A stretch of 64,000 nt of DNA from GCA-003244245 sp052390115 (GTDB lineage: Bacteria > Actinomycetota > Actinomycetes > Mycobacteriales > Pseudonocardiaceae), in contig JBQTHE010000035.1 in assembly GCA_052390115.1 (NCBI GenBank), forward strand, positions 1 through 64,000. The letters run 5' to 3'. Under the pieces are notes generated by a model. That model was not told the DNA's origin. It saw only the letters and a program-made list of their open reading frames with translations, and searched no databases. This document shows, piece by piece, positions 25,677-33,803 of this stretch; position 1 is the stretch's first letter, and each line of letters opens with the position of its first letter. The translations under genes were made by a program, and so were the position numbers.

Positions 25677-25871
25677 GTGGCGAAGCGCACCGACCGAATT
25701 GACCCCACCTGGCCGACCTGGTCGGAGGAGGACCACCCGGTCAGCGAACTTGCCGCGCCGATCCAGGGCGCGCTGTCGCCCTTCGGCGAGGTGACCTTCC
25801 CGCTGCCCGCTGACCAGCTCCCCTACCAGCACCCGCACACCGAAATCAACCGGAGTGACACCCCTGAGTAG
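25677..25871 (+). CDS. Small conserved hypothetical protein
   Basis: A 64-residue product (MAKRTDRIDPTWPTWSEEDH onward), acidic and Pro-rich, without membrane segments. The GTG at 25677 follows gaggaggag at good spacing, so it is preferred over the ATG at 25632. A short hypothetical gene (Rv0863) stands at this place between the helicase-associated gene and moaC in mycobacteria. I have not verified homology. Confidence 0.6.
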   Translation: MAKRTDRIDPTWPTWSEEDHPVSELAAPIQGALSPFGEVTFPLPADQLPYQHPHTEINRSDTPE

Positions 25872-26013
25872 GGCACTGATTGCCATCCGTTAGGGTCCCG
25901 TCACCGCGCGGCCCCAGCGTCGTTTTCATTAGCGTCGTTGGGCCAGCGTGGGTCGCCCGATCGGGGAGGGCGAGTCATCCGCAAGGTCTGCTCGTCCGAC
26001 TTCAGAAGAGGCC

Positions 26014-26883
26014 ATGGCTCAGCGTCCCGGATCTCCCCGCCTGCGCGATCGCCCCTACCTGATCGTCTGCGCGCTTGCCGGGGTTTTCCTGGTGGTGCTG
26101 GCGGTCGTGGCGGTGGCGTTCGTGGTTCCCTTCGGGGGGGCCGGGGACGGCGAGGTCCGCAAGGCCGCGCCTCCGCCCCCGGTGACCGTGACCACCACGA
26201 TCCCACCGGCGGCCGTACCGGCGGATATCTCTGTACTGCCGCAGAGCACCACTTACACCATCCTCGATGAGGCGCCGCTGGACTCCGGTCCGCCGGAACC
26301 CACCGACGGCACCGTGGTCCACCCACGGCGAGAGGTCGTGGTGTATGCGGCCCCTGGCGGGGCTCCGATCGCCAGGATCGCTCCCCAGCAGCTTGGCGAC
26401 ACCTGGTTACCCGTGATCGCCCAGCAACCCGGATGGGTACAGGTGCTACTGCCCTCGCGACCCAACAACTCGGCCGGGTGGGTAACCGACGATGCACTCG
26501 ATCGGGCGGTAACCCCGTATCTCATCCGGGTACACCTTCGTTCCCTCACTATGGAGCTGTTCAGGGGGGAACGCCGCCTGGGTACGTGGGCGGTGGGGAT
26601 CGGCAAGAAGTCGGCGCCCACACCTGTGGGACGGACCTTCCTACTCGGGTCGTTCACCGATCCCAAGCAGACCTACTCCCCGGTGATCCTGCCGCTGGGC
26701 ACTCACAGCCCGACGCTGGACAGTTTTGGTGGCGGCCCGGGAACCGTCGCGATCCATACCTGGCCGACGTCCGATGTCTTCGGTACCCGCTCCAGTGATG
26801 GCTGCATCCGGGTTCCTTCGGACGCGCTGAACATGTTGACCGAGGTTCCGCTGGGGACGCTCGTGCTCATCGACGAGAACTGA
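26014..26883 (+). CDS. L,D-transpeptidase with SH3-like domain
   Basis: A 289-residue membrane-anchored or secreted cell-wall enzyme. It has a TM/signal segment at about 14-42 (YLIVCALAGVFLVVLAVVAV), then a Pro/Thr-rich linker (55-75), a bacterial SH3-like region (about 110-165) and the YkuD catalytic domain. The catalytic motif is HTWPTSDVFGTRSSDGCIRV, with the expected His and the SxGC nucleophile Cys. It would cross-link peptidoglycan by 3-3 bonds or act on other wall substrates. The ATG at 26014 fits; an upstream in-frame start at 25948 adds only Ser/Arg-rich sequence. The next gene starts 20 nt downstream. Confidence 0.9.
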   Translation: MAQRPGSPRLRDRPYLIVCALAGVFLVVLAVVAVAFVVPFGGAGDGEVRKAAPPPPVTVTTTIPPAAVPADISVLPQSTTYTILDEAPLDSGPPEPTDGTVVHPRREVVVYAAPGGAPIARIAPQQLGDTWLPVIAQQPGWVQVLLPSRPNNSAGWVTDDALDRAVTPYLIRVHLRSLTMELFRGERRLGTWAVGIGKKSAPTPVGRTFLLGSFTDPKQTYSPVILPLGTHSPTLDSFGGGPGTVAIHTWPTSDVFGTRSSDGCIRVPSDALNMLTEVPLGTLVLIDEN

Positions 26884-26902
26884 ACGAACGAGAGGACAGC
26901 AC

Positions 26903-27775
26903 GTGAACAGTAGGAAGCTCGCCGGCGCCAGTGCTGCCAGCGTCGGTGCTGCCACCGCCGTGGTGGCCCTGCTGCTGGGGACTGTGTCGGGCAACGCTGG
27001 GGAAGGAGATCCCAGATCTTCGGCCTACGGGATCTCCTCGGAAGGTCTCCTCCCCATCGATCCGACACCTTATGTTGAGGCTCCACCCGACGACCGTAAG
27101 GCACTTCTAGAGGTACCGGGGCCGGACGAGGAACTGCTCCACGTCGCTCTCCTCAAGGTTGAGGCCGAGGCCTTCAGGTCCAAGGCAACTGCGGTCGACG
27201 TGGACGTTCTCGGGATCAGCATCGACCTCATCGAGGCACGCTGCGACCACGGGAAGGGTGATTCCTCGATCCTCGGCGGGAAGGGCAACGGCAACGGCAA
27301 GGTATTGCCGTCGAATCCAGCCACCGGTCAGGAGCTGGACCTCTCACCAATTCTGAAGATCGAGTTCAACCGGCAGAAGCGGGACCGCGACAAGCTCACG
27401 GTCGACGCCCTGGTGGTCTCGCTCCTGCCAGGTGACAACGCGACCAAGGCGGTGACCGAGAAGGATCTCACCGATCTCCGGGGTCTCGCGCCCAACCTGA
27501 AGGTCCCGACCATGCAGGAGCTGGAGGCGGAGCGCACGAAGTCGGCGTCGCCGCAGCAGCAGTCGCCGCAGCCTGCGGCGCCTGCTCCCACCGTCGAGGA
27601 CTTGGCCAAAGCGGTTGAGGGCCTCAACCCGGGGCTGGTGGCCAAGGGCGATGGCGATGCGTTGCTGGAGATCGTGATCTCGTCCGCTAGCTGCAGCGAT
27701 GAGCGCAAGAAGGAAGACAAGGAAGAGGCGCCGAAGCCGAAGCCGGTGGAGGCGGACCTGCCGGTCACGCACTGA
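26903..27775 (+). CDS. Secreted protein of unknown function
   Basis: A 290-residue protein with a signal peptide (MNSRKLAGASAASVGAATAV, then VALLLGTVSG). The mature part begins near residue 31, with beta-rich segments such as LLHVALLKVEAEAFRSKATA and DKLTVDALVVSLLPG. It has a Gln/Pro-rich linker (about 214-230) and two Cys (in EARCDHG and SASCSDE) that could form a disulfide. It resembles choice-of-anchor/adhesion-type secreted actinobacterial proteins in general style only. It is probably co-transcribed with the L,D-transpeptidase and followed by a terminator. Confidence 0.75.
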   Translation: MNSRKLAGASAASVGAATAVVALLLGTVSGNAGEGDPRSSAYGISSEGLLPIDPTPYVEAPPDDRKALLEVPGPDEELLHVALLKVEAEAFRSKATAVDVDVLGISIDLIEARCDHGKGDSSILGGKGNGNGKVLPSNPATGQELDLSPILKIEFNRQKRDRDKLTVDALVVSLLPGDNATKAVTEKDLTDLRGLAPNLKVPTMQELEAERTKSASPQQQSPQPAAPAPTVEDLAKAVEGLNPGLVAKGDGDALLEIVISSASCSDERKKEDKEEAPKPKPVEADLPVTH

Positions 27776-27790
27776 TCTGACTGGCACATT

Positions 27791-27829
27791 CCGAGGGGGT
27801 CGGCGCGCATCGCGTGTCGGCCCCCTCGG
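27791..27829 (+). terminator. Rho-independent-type hairpin
   Basis: Arms 27791-27799 (ccgaggggg) and 27821-27829 (ccccctcgg) are perfect, with additional pairing inside (tcgg repeated in opposite context). It lies 15 nt after the secreted-protein stop and 50 nt before moaC. Confidence 0.75.
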
Positions 27830-27879
27830 TCTACGCCCAGGTGCCCGCAGTTCCGGGCGGCCGGCCTTAGGATCGACTG

Positions 27880-28368
27880 GTGAGCTCGCAGCGAGGCCTG
27901 ACCCACGTCGATGATCGTGGTGCAGCCCGGATGGTCGACGTATCGGATAAGCAGCCCTCCGCACGGGAGGCGGTCGCCTCCGGTGTTTTGCGCACCACCG
28001 AAGAGGTGGTGCGACTACTATGCGCCGAACAGCTACCCAAGGGCGATGCGCTCGCCACCGCCCGCATCGCGGGCATCATGGGCGCCAAGCGGACTCCTGA
28101 CCTCGTCCCGTTGTGCCATCCCATCTCGCTGTCCGGGGTGACTGTGGACCTGCATGCCGCGGGCTCCGAGGTTCGGATCACCGCAACGGTCCGGACCACC
28201 GACCGCACGGGCGTGGAGATGGAGGCGCTCACCGCCGTCGCCGTGGCCGGGCTGGCGCTGCACGACATGGTCAAGGCAATAGATCCCGCGGCGGTGCTGG
28301 ACGCGGTGCGGGTGGAACGCAAGGAGGGTGGCAAGACCGGGCTGTGGACGCGTCAGGAGGATCGATGA
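27880..28368 (+). CDS. moaC: Cyclic pyranopterin monophosphate synthase MoaC
   Basis: The second step of molybdenum cofactor synthesis, forming cPMP from the MoaA product. The 162-residue protein shows the family signatures LTHVDDRGAARMVDVSDK, ARIAGIMGAKRTPDLVPLCH, PISLSGVTVDL and TDRTGVEMEALTAVAVAGLA, with the conserved KAID (VKAIDPA) near the end. The GTG start is the only sensible one. Its TGA overlaps the ATG of the mog-moaE fusion (ATGA). The product feeds MoaE/MoaD encoded nearby. Confidence 0.96.
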   Translation: MSSQRGLTHVDDRGAARMVDVSDKQPSAREAVASGVLRTTEEVVRLLCAEQLPKGDALATARIAGIMGAKRTPDLVPLCHPISLSGVTVDLHAAGSEVRITATVRTTDRTGVEMEALTAVAVAGLALHDMVKAIDPAAVLDAVRVERKEGGKTGLWTRQEDR

Positions 28369-29387
28369 CAACGACGACCCGCCGCGCTGTGGTAGTGGTG
28401 GCCTCCAACCGTGCAGCCGCCGGTGTGTACCCGGACCGCACCGGTCCTGTCATCGTCGGCTGGCTGTCCGAGCGTGGCTACCAGACCCCGGACCCGGTGG
28501 TGGTACCCGACGGCTCGCCAGTGCGTGAAGCCGTCGCGGTGGCGGTCGCCGACGCGGTCGACGTTGTGCTGACCACGGGCGGCACCGGGATCAGCCCCAC
28601 CGACCGCACCCCGGAGGCCACCGCGCCACTGCTGGATCGGAACCTGCCTGGATTGGCCGACGCGATCCGCGCAGCCGGACTGCCTGGGGTACCGACCGCG
28701 GTGCTCTCCCGCGGGCTGGCGGGGGTGGCCGGTCGCACACTGGTGGTGAACTTGCCGGGTTCCACCGGGGGGGTCCGCGACGGCCTGGGTGTCCTCGACG
28801 GGGTGCTTGATCACGCCGTCGCGCAACTGCACGGCGCAGACCACGCCGGTAGTGGAACCGGCCAGCCGGCTTTATCCGGCCAGGAACCCAGCCATCACGA
28901 ACCCAGCCATCACGAACCCAGCCATAACGCGGCTGTCTCCGCACCTTCTGGCTCGCTAGCGTCGCGCGCAGTGCTTCGCGCGGTGGTTACCGAAGATCCG
29001 CTGGACGTCGAGGAGCACGCCCGGTTGGTCACCCGCCCCGACGCCGGCGCAGTGGTGAGCTTCTCCGGCGTGGTCCGCGACCATGACGGTGGCCGGGAGG
29101 TCCGCGCGCTGGAGTACTCCAGCCATCCCGGCGCCGGCGACGTGATCATGAGGGTGGCGGCCCAGGTCGCTGCGAAGTATCCGGATGTGCACGCGCTGGC
29201 CGTCAGCCACCGGATCGGACCGCTGGTGATCGGCGACTCTGCCCTGGTCTGCGCGGTGTCCGCGGCCCACCGTGCGGAGGCCTTCACGGTCTGCGCGGCG
29301 CTGGTCGACGAGGTCAAGCTGCAACTGCCCATCTGGAAGCGGCAGGACTTCGCCGACGGCTCGGAGGAGTGGGTCAACTGTCCCTGA
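28365..29387 (+). CDS. Mog(MoaB)-MoaE fusion protein
   Basis: A 340-residue fusion of two molybdenum cofactor enzymes. Residues 1-155 are a MogA/MoaB-type molybdopterin adenylyltransferase (VVVASNRAAAGVYPDRTGPV; the TTGGTGISPTDRTPEA loop; VNLPGSTGGVRDGL). Residues 205-340 are the large subunit of molybdopterin synthase, MoaE (DAGAVVSFSGVVRDHDGGRE; LEYSSHPGAG; VSHRIGPLVIGDSAL; VKLQLPIWKRQDFADGSEEW). The linker contains a three-fold His/Pro/Ser repeat. In mycobacteria mog and moaE2 are separate adjacent genes. Fusion would place MPT formation and adenylylation on one chain. Coupled to moaC by ATGA. Confidence 0.93.
   Translation: MTTTTRRAVVVVASNRAAAGVYPDRTGPVIVGWLSERGYQTPDPVVVPDGSPVREAVAVAVADAVDVVLTTGGTGISPTDRTPEATAPLLDRNLPGLADAIRAAGLPGVPTAVLSRGLAGVAGRTLVVNLPGSTGGVRDGLGVLDGVLDHAVAQLHGADHAGSGTGQPALSGQEPSHHEPSHHEPSHNAAVSAPSGSLASRAVLRAVVTEDPLDVEEHARLVTRPDAGAVVSFSGVVRDHDGGREVRALEYSSHPGAGDVIMRVAAQVAAKYPDVHALAVSHRIGPLVIGDSALVCAVSAAHRAEAFTVCAALVDEVKLQLPIWKRQDFADGSEEWVNCP
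28884..28928 (+). repeat. Three 15-bp tandem repeats in the Mog-MoaE linker
   Basis: The unit gaacccagccatcac occurs three times in a row (28884, 28899, 28914; the last with one change), encoding EPSHHEPSHHEPSHN. It is in frame (15 bp), so copy-number change would only alter linker length. Confidence 0.95.
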
Positions 29388-29426
29388 GACGCCTGCCGTG
29401 GGGGCCCCGTAGCGGCCGATGCCGGT

Positions 29427-29672
29427 TCAGCCGCCGGCGAACGGAGGCAGTACGTCCAGCTCGGCACCGGGCTGTAGCGGCGTAGCGTGGTCCCGCACCG
29501 CGACAGAATCGAGCAGGAAACTGCAGGCGCCCAACACCTTGCGCAGTGCCTCACCATGCCGGCTGGCGATCGCATCCAGCGCGTCGGCCACCGTAGCGTC
29601 GTCGCCTACCTCGACGTCCTCGCTCGGCAAGCCCGCAGCGGCACGTGCCGCCGCGAAGTACCGCACGGTCAC
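29427..29672 (-). CDS. moaD: Molybdopterin synthase small subunit MoaD
   Basis: Ubiquitin-fold sulfur carrier, 81 residues from the GTG at 29672 (MTVRYFAAARAAAGLPSEDV onward), ending in the obligatory Gly-Gly (LDVLPPFAGG) that is thiocarboxylated and inserts into MoaE. The open frame extends to 29828, but the GTG at 29672 has ggaggcg 8 nt upstream and gives the usual MoaD length. It converges on the mog-moaE gene (39 nt apart). In M. tuberculosis rpfA lies between these genes; here it is absent. Confidence 0.9.
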   Translation of the reverse strand: MTVRYFAAARAAAGLPSEDVEVGDDATVADALDAIASRHGEALRKVLGACSFLLDSVAVRDHATPLQPGAELDVLPPFAGG

Positions 29673-30536
29673 CACCGTCGCGCCTCCGATCGCACTCGCA
29701 CCCTGGTTGTCAGTCTGGAATAACGGCACAGGAGCGTAGCCCAAGGTCTGTTCAAAGGCGCGACGCAACACCGGCTTGCCGCCGGTGAGGACGTTTCGCA
29801 CCTGGATGCCTTGCGCCACAGGGGTCATCTACGTCAGATTACCTGTGATGCGCTCAACTTGGCATCCAGACGCGCGTTTACCCCTCGGGGATAACCGATG
29901 CCGACTGGTAAATAATCTTGTTTTTCCGATGTTTAACCGCATATGAGGGTTAGTCAGTAAATCGACTCCGCAGGTGCCGCTACAGCGAGGGTCGGCTGGT
30001 CGCGCCGCGTCCTGAAGTCTGATCCCCGGCGAGGTTCGCACGTTGGCCGTTGCTGCTCGGGGGACTGGCGAGCACCTTGCCGTGCTGGTTGCGGCGGCTG
30101 ATCTGACGCAGCGCTTAGGGCGCGTCCCCGGATCTTCGGGTTTGTGATCAACCCTCGGGTTCGGGAGGCTGAGAGCACCCGAGATCCGGCCATCTGACCT
30201 GGTCCATGATCTACTGGACAGGGCCTACAGGACAGGGCGTGGTCTGCGCCGGAAGTCCGTCGAGGGTCCTGAACTTGGCGTTACCGACATCTCTGGTCCC
30301 TGCAAACGTCGGTGGTGTCTAGTTCATGGATGCACAATCCCTGCGCAGGCAGTGCCGGATGTTCGGCGCCGACCCACTCCAGGGTGCAGGGTCCAGCGAG
30401 TTGGTGGCCTGGTCCCGCCGGACCGCGACCAACGCCCGGGCGCGGCGATCGACGCCGTTCCGCAAAATGAGCATTTCAACGATCAGGCCAGTGCCAGTTA
30501 GGCGGACACACCGGGCAGGAGAGGCGGACACGCGGG
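29673..30536. other. Long intergenic region with AT-richer stretch
   Basis: About 860 bp upstream of moaD and downstream of the acyl-CoA dehydrogenase gene. 29860-29960 is unusually AT-rich for this DNA (ataatcttgtttttccgatg) and probably contains the moaD promoter. I looked for a ydaO-type or Moco riboswitch and saw no convincing core. 30115-30240 is repeat copy C. 30240-30536 has no gene or family that I recognise. Confidence 0.45.
30115..30240. repeat. Composite intergenic repeat, copy C, hairpin absent
   Basis: Flanks match copies A and B (ggatcttcgggtttgtgatc, then gaggctgagagcacccgag, then a ggacagggcct tail), but the 50-60 bp hairpin is missing. The junction reads cgggttcgggagg, exactly what copy B gives if one gttc and everything between the two gttc sequences is removed. 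Confidence 0.85.
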
Positions 30537-31760
30537 TTAGTGGCGGGTGAGTTCCTGGTTGGCGACGGTGCGTAGGTGCACCTCGTCGGGGCCGTCGGCG
30601 AAGCGCAGTGCCCGGGCCCAGGCGTAGAAGGACGCGAGCGGGAAGTCGTCGGACATCGCCGCGCCGCCGTGGATCTGCATCGCCCGGTCGATCACCGCGC
30701 AGGCCATGCGGGGGACCACCACCTTGATCCCGGCGATCTCCGTCGCGGCGCCCTTGGCCCCGCCGTGCTGGTCGATCAGCCAGGCGGCCTTGAGCACCAG
30801 CAACCGGGCCTGCTCCACCTCGAGGCGCGACAGCGCGATCTGCTCGCGGACCACCCCTTGGTCAGACAATGGGCCGCCGAACGCGCGCCGGGACCGGGCG
30901 CGCTGGACCATCAGCGAGATCGCCCGTTCGGCCATCCCGATCAACCGCATGCAGTGGTGGACGCGGCCGGGCCCCAGCCGAGCCTGTGCGATGGAGAATC
31001 CGTCGCCCTCGGCGCCCAGCAGATTCGATGCAGGCACCCGCACGTCGGTGAAGATGATTTCGGAGTGCCCGTGCTGGTCGGAGTACCCGAAGGTCGGCAG
31101 ATGCCGCACGATCTCGACCCCGTCTGCGTCCCTGGGCACCAGGATCATCGACTGCTGCCGGTGCGCGGCGGCGTCGGGGTTGGTCCGGCCCATCAGGATG
31201 AAGACCGCGCAGCGCTCGTCGGCGGTGCCCGAGATCCACCACTTGTGCCCGTTGATGAGGTAGTCGCGGCCGTCGCGGCGGATCGAGGTGGTGATGTTGG
31301 TGGCGTCGGAGCTGGCCACCTCGGGCTCGGTCATCGCGAACGCTGAGCGGATCTGACCTGCCAGCAGCGGCTCGAGCCATTGGTTGCGCTGCTCGTCGGT
31401 GCCGAACAGGTGCAGTATCTCCATGTTCCCGGTATCGGGCGCCTGGCAGTTGATCGCCTCGGGGGCGATCGTGGGTGACCAGCCCGAGACCTCGGCGACC
31501 GGCGCATAGTCCAGGTTGGACAGCCCGGACACGGCGGGCAGGAACAGATTCCACAGACCGCGGGACCGCGCATCGGTCTTGAGCTCCTCGACCACCGGCG
31601 GCAACTGGTGCTCGGCGGGGGTCCCACGGTGTTTCGCGCGCCAGCTGTTGTAGACCGGCTCGGCTGGGAGCACCCGCTCGTCCAGGAACTGCTGCATCCG
31701 TTTCGTGTAATCGGCCGCCCGCGGGCTGGGGGAGAAGTCCACGCTGCGCGACTCTGCCAC
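30537..31760 (-). CDS. Acyl-CoA dehydrogenase family protein
   Basis: FAD-dependent acyl-CoA dehydrogenase of the ACAD10/11-like group, 407 residues. It has the N-terminal helical domain, FAD-binding motifs AFAMTEPEVASSDATNITTS and WWISGTADERC, the middle beta domain with SIAQARLGPGRVHHCMRLIG, and the C-terminal domain with RARSRRAFGGPLSDQGVVRE and MQIHGGAAMSDDFPLASFYA. The Asp in MSDDFPL takes the place used in this subgroup for the catalytic base. It is divergent from the mod operon, whose first gene starts 65 bp away, so the two promoters share this spacer. The substrate is unknown, probably a long or branched acyl-CoA. Confidence 0.93.
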   Translation of the reverse strand: MAESRSVDFSPSPRAADYTKRMQQFLDERVLPAEPVYNSWRAKHRGTPAEHQLPPVVEELKTDARSRGLWNLFLPAVSGLSNLDYAPVAEVSGWSPTIAPEAINCQAPDTGNMEILHLFGTDEQRNQWLEPLLAGQIRSAFAMTEPEVASSDATNITTSIRRDGRDYLINGHKWWISGTADERCAVFILMGRTNPDAAAHRQQSMILVPRDADGVEIVRHLPTFGYSDQHGHSEIIFTDVRVPASNLLGAEGDGFSIAQARLGPGRVHHCMRLIGMAERAISLMVQRARSRRAFGGPLSDQGVVREQIALSRLEVEQARLLVLKAAWLIDQHGGAKGAATEIAGIKVVVPRMACAVIDRAMQIHGGAAMSDDFPLASFYAWARALRFADGPDEVHLRTVANQELTRH

Positions 31761-31825
31761 TACTCCAGCGGATGGGGGAGGGCTCGCCTTTCATTTTCCG
31801 CAACTGCGGAGGTAACCTTCAAAGC

Positions 31826-32230
31826 GTGCCGCACTATCGGATATCAGAGATCGCTGAGCTGTTCGGCGTAAGCGATGACACCGTTCGGCGGTGGGCGGAT
31901 TCCGGGCAGCTGACCGCGGTCCGGGATGCCGGTGGTCGCAAGGCGGTGGATGGTGCGGAGTTGGCGGCGTTCGCCAAGTCGCAGGCACAGGCCGCGCCTG
32001 ATCCGTCCCTGGTGGACCGGTCGGCGCGGAACCGTTTCGTCGGTCTGGTCACCGAGGTGGTCGTCGACCGGGTGATGGCGCAGGTGGAGATCCAGTGTGG
32101 GCCACATCGGGTGGTTTCACTGATGAGCAGCGAGGCAGTGCGCGAACTGGGGCTCGTGCCGGGGGTACTGGCGGTGGCTGTGGTGAAGTCGACCGAGGTC
32201 ATGGTCGAGACCCCAGGAGGACGAGCATGA
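31826..32230 (+). CDS. HTH-Mop molybdate-sensing regulator or storage protein
   Basis: A 134-residue protein. An excisionase/MerR-like winged helix occupies the first 55 residues (YRISEIAELFGVSDDTVRRW). A single Mop/TOBE molybdate-binding domain is C-terminal (RSARNRFVGLVTEVVVDRVM, VVSLMSSEAVRELGLVPGVL, VVKSTEVMVETP). This is the actinobacterial molbindin type. As first gene of the modABC operon it is likely to sense molybdate and control the operon, a ModE-like role on a different HTH. The GTG at 31826 follows ggaggtaacc. The stop overlaps the modA start (ATGA). Confidence 0.9.
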   Translation: MPHYRISEIAELFGVSDDTVRRWADSGQLTAVRDAGGRKAVDGAELAAFAKSQAQAAPDPSLVDRSARNRFVGLVTEVVVDRVMAQVEIQCGPHRVVSLMSSEAVRELGLVPGVLAVAVVKSTEVMVETPGGRA

Positions 32231-32994
32231 AGCGAGTGGTAGTGGTGGGGCTGGCGGCTGGGCTGGCGCTGGCGGGCTGCGGTGGTGCTGGGCAGACCGG
32301 ACCGGGTGCCCCGGAGCGGGTGCCGGTCACGGTGCTGGCAGGGGCCTCCCTCACTGACGTGTTCACCAAGTTGGAACAGCAGTTCGAGGCCGCCAATCCC
32401 ACCGCTGACCTGCGGTTTAGCTTCGGCGGCTCGTCGGATCTGGCTGCCCAGATCGTCAACGGTGCGCCCGCCGACGTGTTCGCGTCGGCCAACGTGAAGC
32501 AGATGAAGGTGGTAGCCGACGCTGGCAAGGTGGCTGGCGAACCGCAGCCGTTCACCAGCAACGTGCTGACCATCGTGGTGCCCCCGGGCAATCCGAAGGG
32601 CATCCGTTCGTTCGCCGATCTGGCCAAGCCGGATGTCACCGAGCTGGTGTGTGCTCCGCAGGTGCCCTGCGGCGCGGCTGCCGAGCAGATCGAGGAGGCC
32701 ACCAACATCACGCTGAGCCCGGCCAGCGAGGAGCCTGACGTCAGGTCGGTACTGGCCAAGGTCCAGGCCAAGGAGGCCGACGCCGGGCTGGTCTACATCA
32801 CCGATGCCCGCAGCGCCGCGGGCAAGGTCGAGCAGATCAACTTCCCGGAGGCCAAGGACGCGGTCAACGTCTACCCGATCGCTGCGATCGAGGGTGCCCC
32901 GCAGGCTGAGCTCGCGGCGGCCTTCGTCGCGTTTATTCTGGGCCCGGAGGGTCAGCGAGAGCTGACCGCTGCTGGCTTCAGCCCGTCTTCTTGA
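32227..32994 (+). CDS. modA: Molybdate-binding lipoprotein ModA
   Basis: Periplasmic-type binding protein of the molybdate ABC importer, 255 residues. It has a lipoprotein signal (MKRVVVVGLAAGLALAGCGG; lipobox LAGC, Cys18) and then the ModA core with oxyanion-contact loops ASLTDVF and SFGGSSDLAAQI, NGAPADVFASAN and GLVYITDARSA. The ATG at 32227 overlaps the preceding stop. Anchored outside the membrane, it passes molybdate (or tungstate) to ModBC. Confidence 0.96.
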   Translation: MKRVVVVGLAAGLALAGCGGAGQTGPGAPERVPVTVLAGASLTDVFTKLEQQFEAANPTADLRFSFGGSSDLAAQIVNGAPADVFASANVKQMKVVADAGKVAGEPQPFTSNVLTIVVPPGNPKGIRSFADLAKPDVTELVCAPQVPCGAAAEQIEEATNITLSPASEEPDVRSVLAKVQAKEADAGLVYITDARSAAGKVEQINFPEAKDAVNVYPIAAIEGAPQAELAAAFVAFILGPEGQRELTAAGFSPSS

Positions 32995-33803
32995 CGCAAA
33001 CAAGGGATTCGCACACCGTACGTACGGGGTTGCCCGGTGCGTTGTGGGTGCCCGCGCTAGCGGCCCTCGGGTTGATCCTGCTGCCGGTGATCGGGCTGGT
33101 CGTACGGGCGCCCTGGCCCCGGTTCGTCGAGCTGGTCACCAGCGACTCGGCGCTCGCGGCGTTGGAGTTGTCGCTGCGCACCGCCGTGGTGTCCACGTTG
33201 TTGTGTGTGGTGCTCGGTGGGCCGCTGGCGGTGGTGCTGGCCCGCGGTTCGGTGCCCGGTCTGCGGTTGCTGCGCTCGGTGGTGCTGCTGCCGCTGGTCC
33301 TGCCACCGGTGGTCGGCGGGCTGGCGCTGCTGTACCTGCTGGGGCGTAGCGGGTTCGCCGGGTATGCCCTGGACCTGGCCTTCGGTGTGAGCCTGCCGTT
33401 CACCACTGCGGCGGTGATCCTGGCGCAGACGTTCGTGGCGATGCCGTTTCTGGTGGTGAGCCTGGAGGGGGCGCTGCGCACCGGCGGCGAGCGCTACGAG
33501 GTGATCGCGGCGAGTCTGGGTGCGTCACCATGGACGGTGTTTCGCCGGGTCACCGTCCCGCTGGTGCTGCCGGGTCTGGGCTCGGGCATGGTGCTCAGCT
33601 TCGCTCGTTGCCTGGGCGAGTTCGGGGCCACCATCGCGTTTGCGGGCAGCCTGCAGGGGGTGACCAGGACGCTGCCGCTGGAGGTCTACCTGCAGCGCGA
33701 GGTCGACGCCGATGTGGCGATCGCGCTGTCGCTGTTGCTCGTGGTGGTGGCGATCGTGGTGATCGCGGTGGCCCGACCCCGCTCTGCGGAAGGTTTGGGA
33801 TGA
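32991..33803 (+). CDS. modB: Molybdate ABC transporter permease ModB
   Basis: Integral membrane permease, 270 residues, with about five or six TM helices. Helices include WVPALAALGLILLPVIGLVV and VVLLPLVLPPVVGGLALLYL. The EAA-type loop contacting ModC is AASLGASPWTVFRRVTVPLV, then LPGLGSGMVLSFARCLGEFG. The apparent start is a TTG overlapping the modA stop (TTGA), in keeping with the tight coupling of the operon. The stop overlaps modC (ATGA). Confidence 0.94.
   Translation: MTQTRDSHTVRTGLPGALWVPALAALGLILLPVIGLVVRAPWPRFVELVTSDSALAALELSLRTAVVSTLLCVVLGGPLAVVLARGSVPGLRLLRSVVLLPLVLPPVVGGLALLYLLGRSGFAGYALDLAFGVSLPFTTAAVILAQTFVAMPFLVVSLEGALRTGGERYEVIAASLGASPWTVFRRVTVPLVLPGLGSGMVLSFARCLGEFGATIAFAGSLQGVTRTLPLEVYLQREVDADVAIALSLLLVVVAIVVIAVARPRSAEGLG

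Noticed and set aside
28884..28928. Three evenly spaced direct repeats, considered as a CRISPR-like array
   Set aside because: The 15-bp units are contiguous without spacers, lie in frame within the Mog-MoaE linker, and no cas genes are present.
29673..30114. Possible c-di-AMP (ydaO) or Moco riboswitch upstream of moaD
   Set aside because: The region is long and AT-richer, but I could not find the conserved core of either riboswitch. Only a promoter region is supported.
30240..30536. Possible insertion sequence end or transposase fragment
   Set aside because: I found no transposase-like protein in any frame and no clear terminal inverted repeat.
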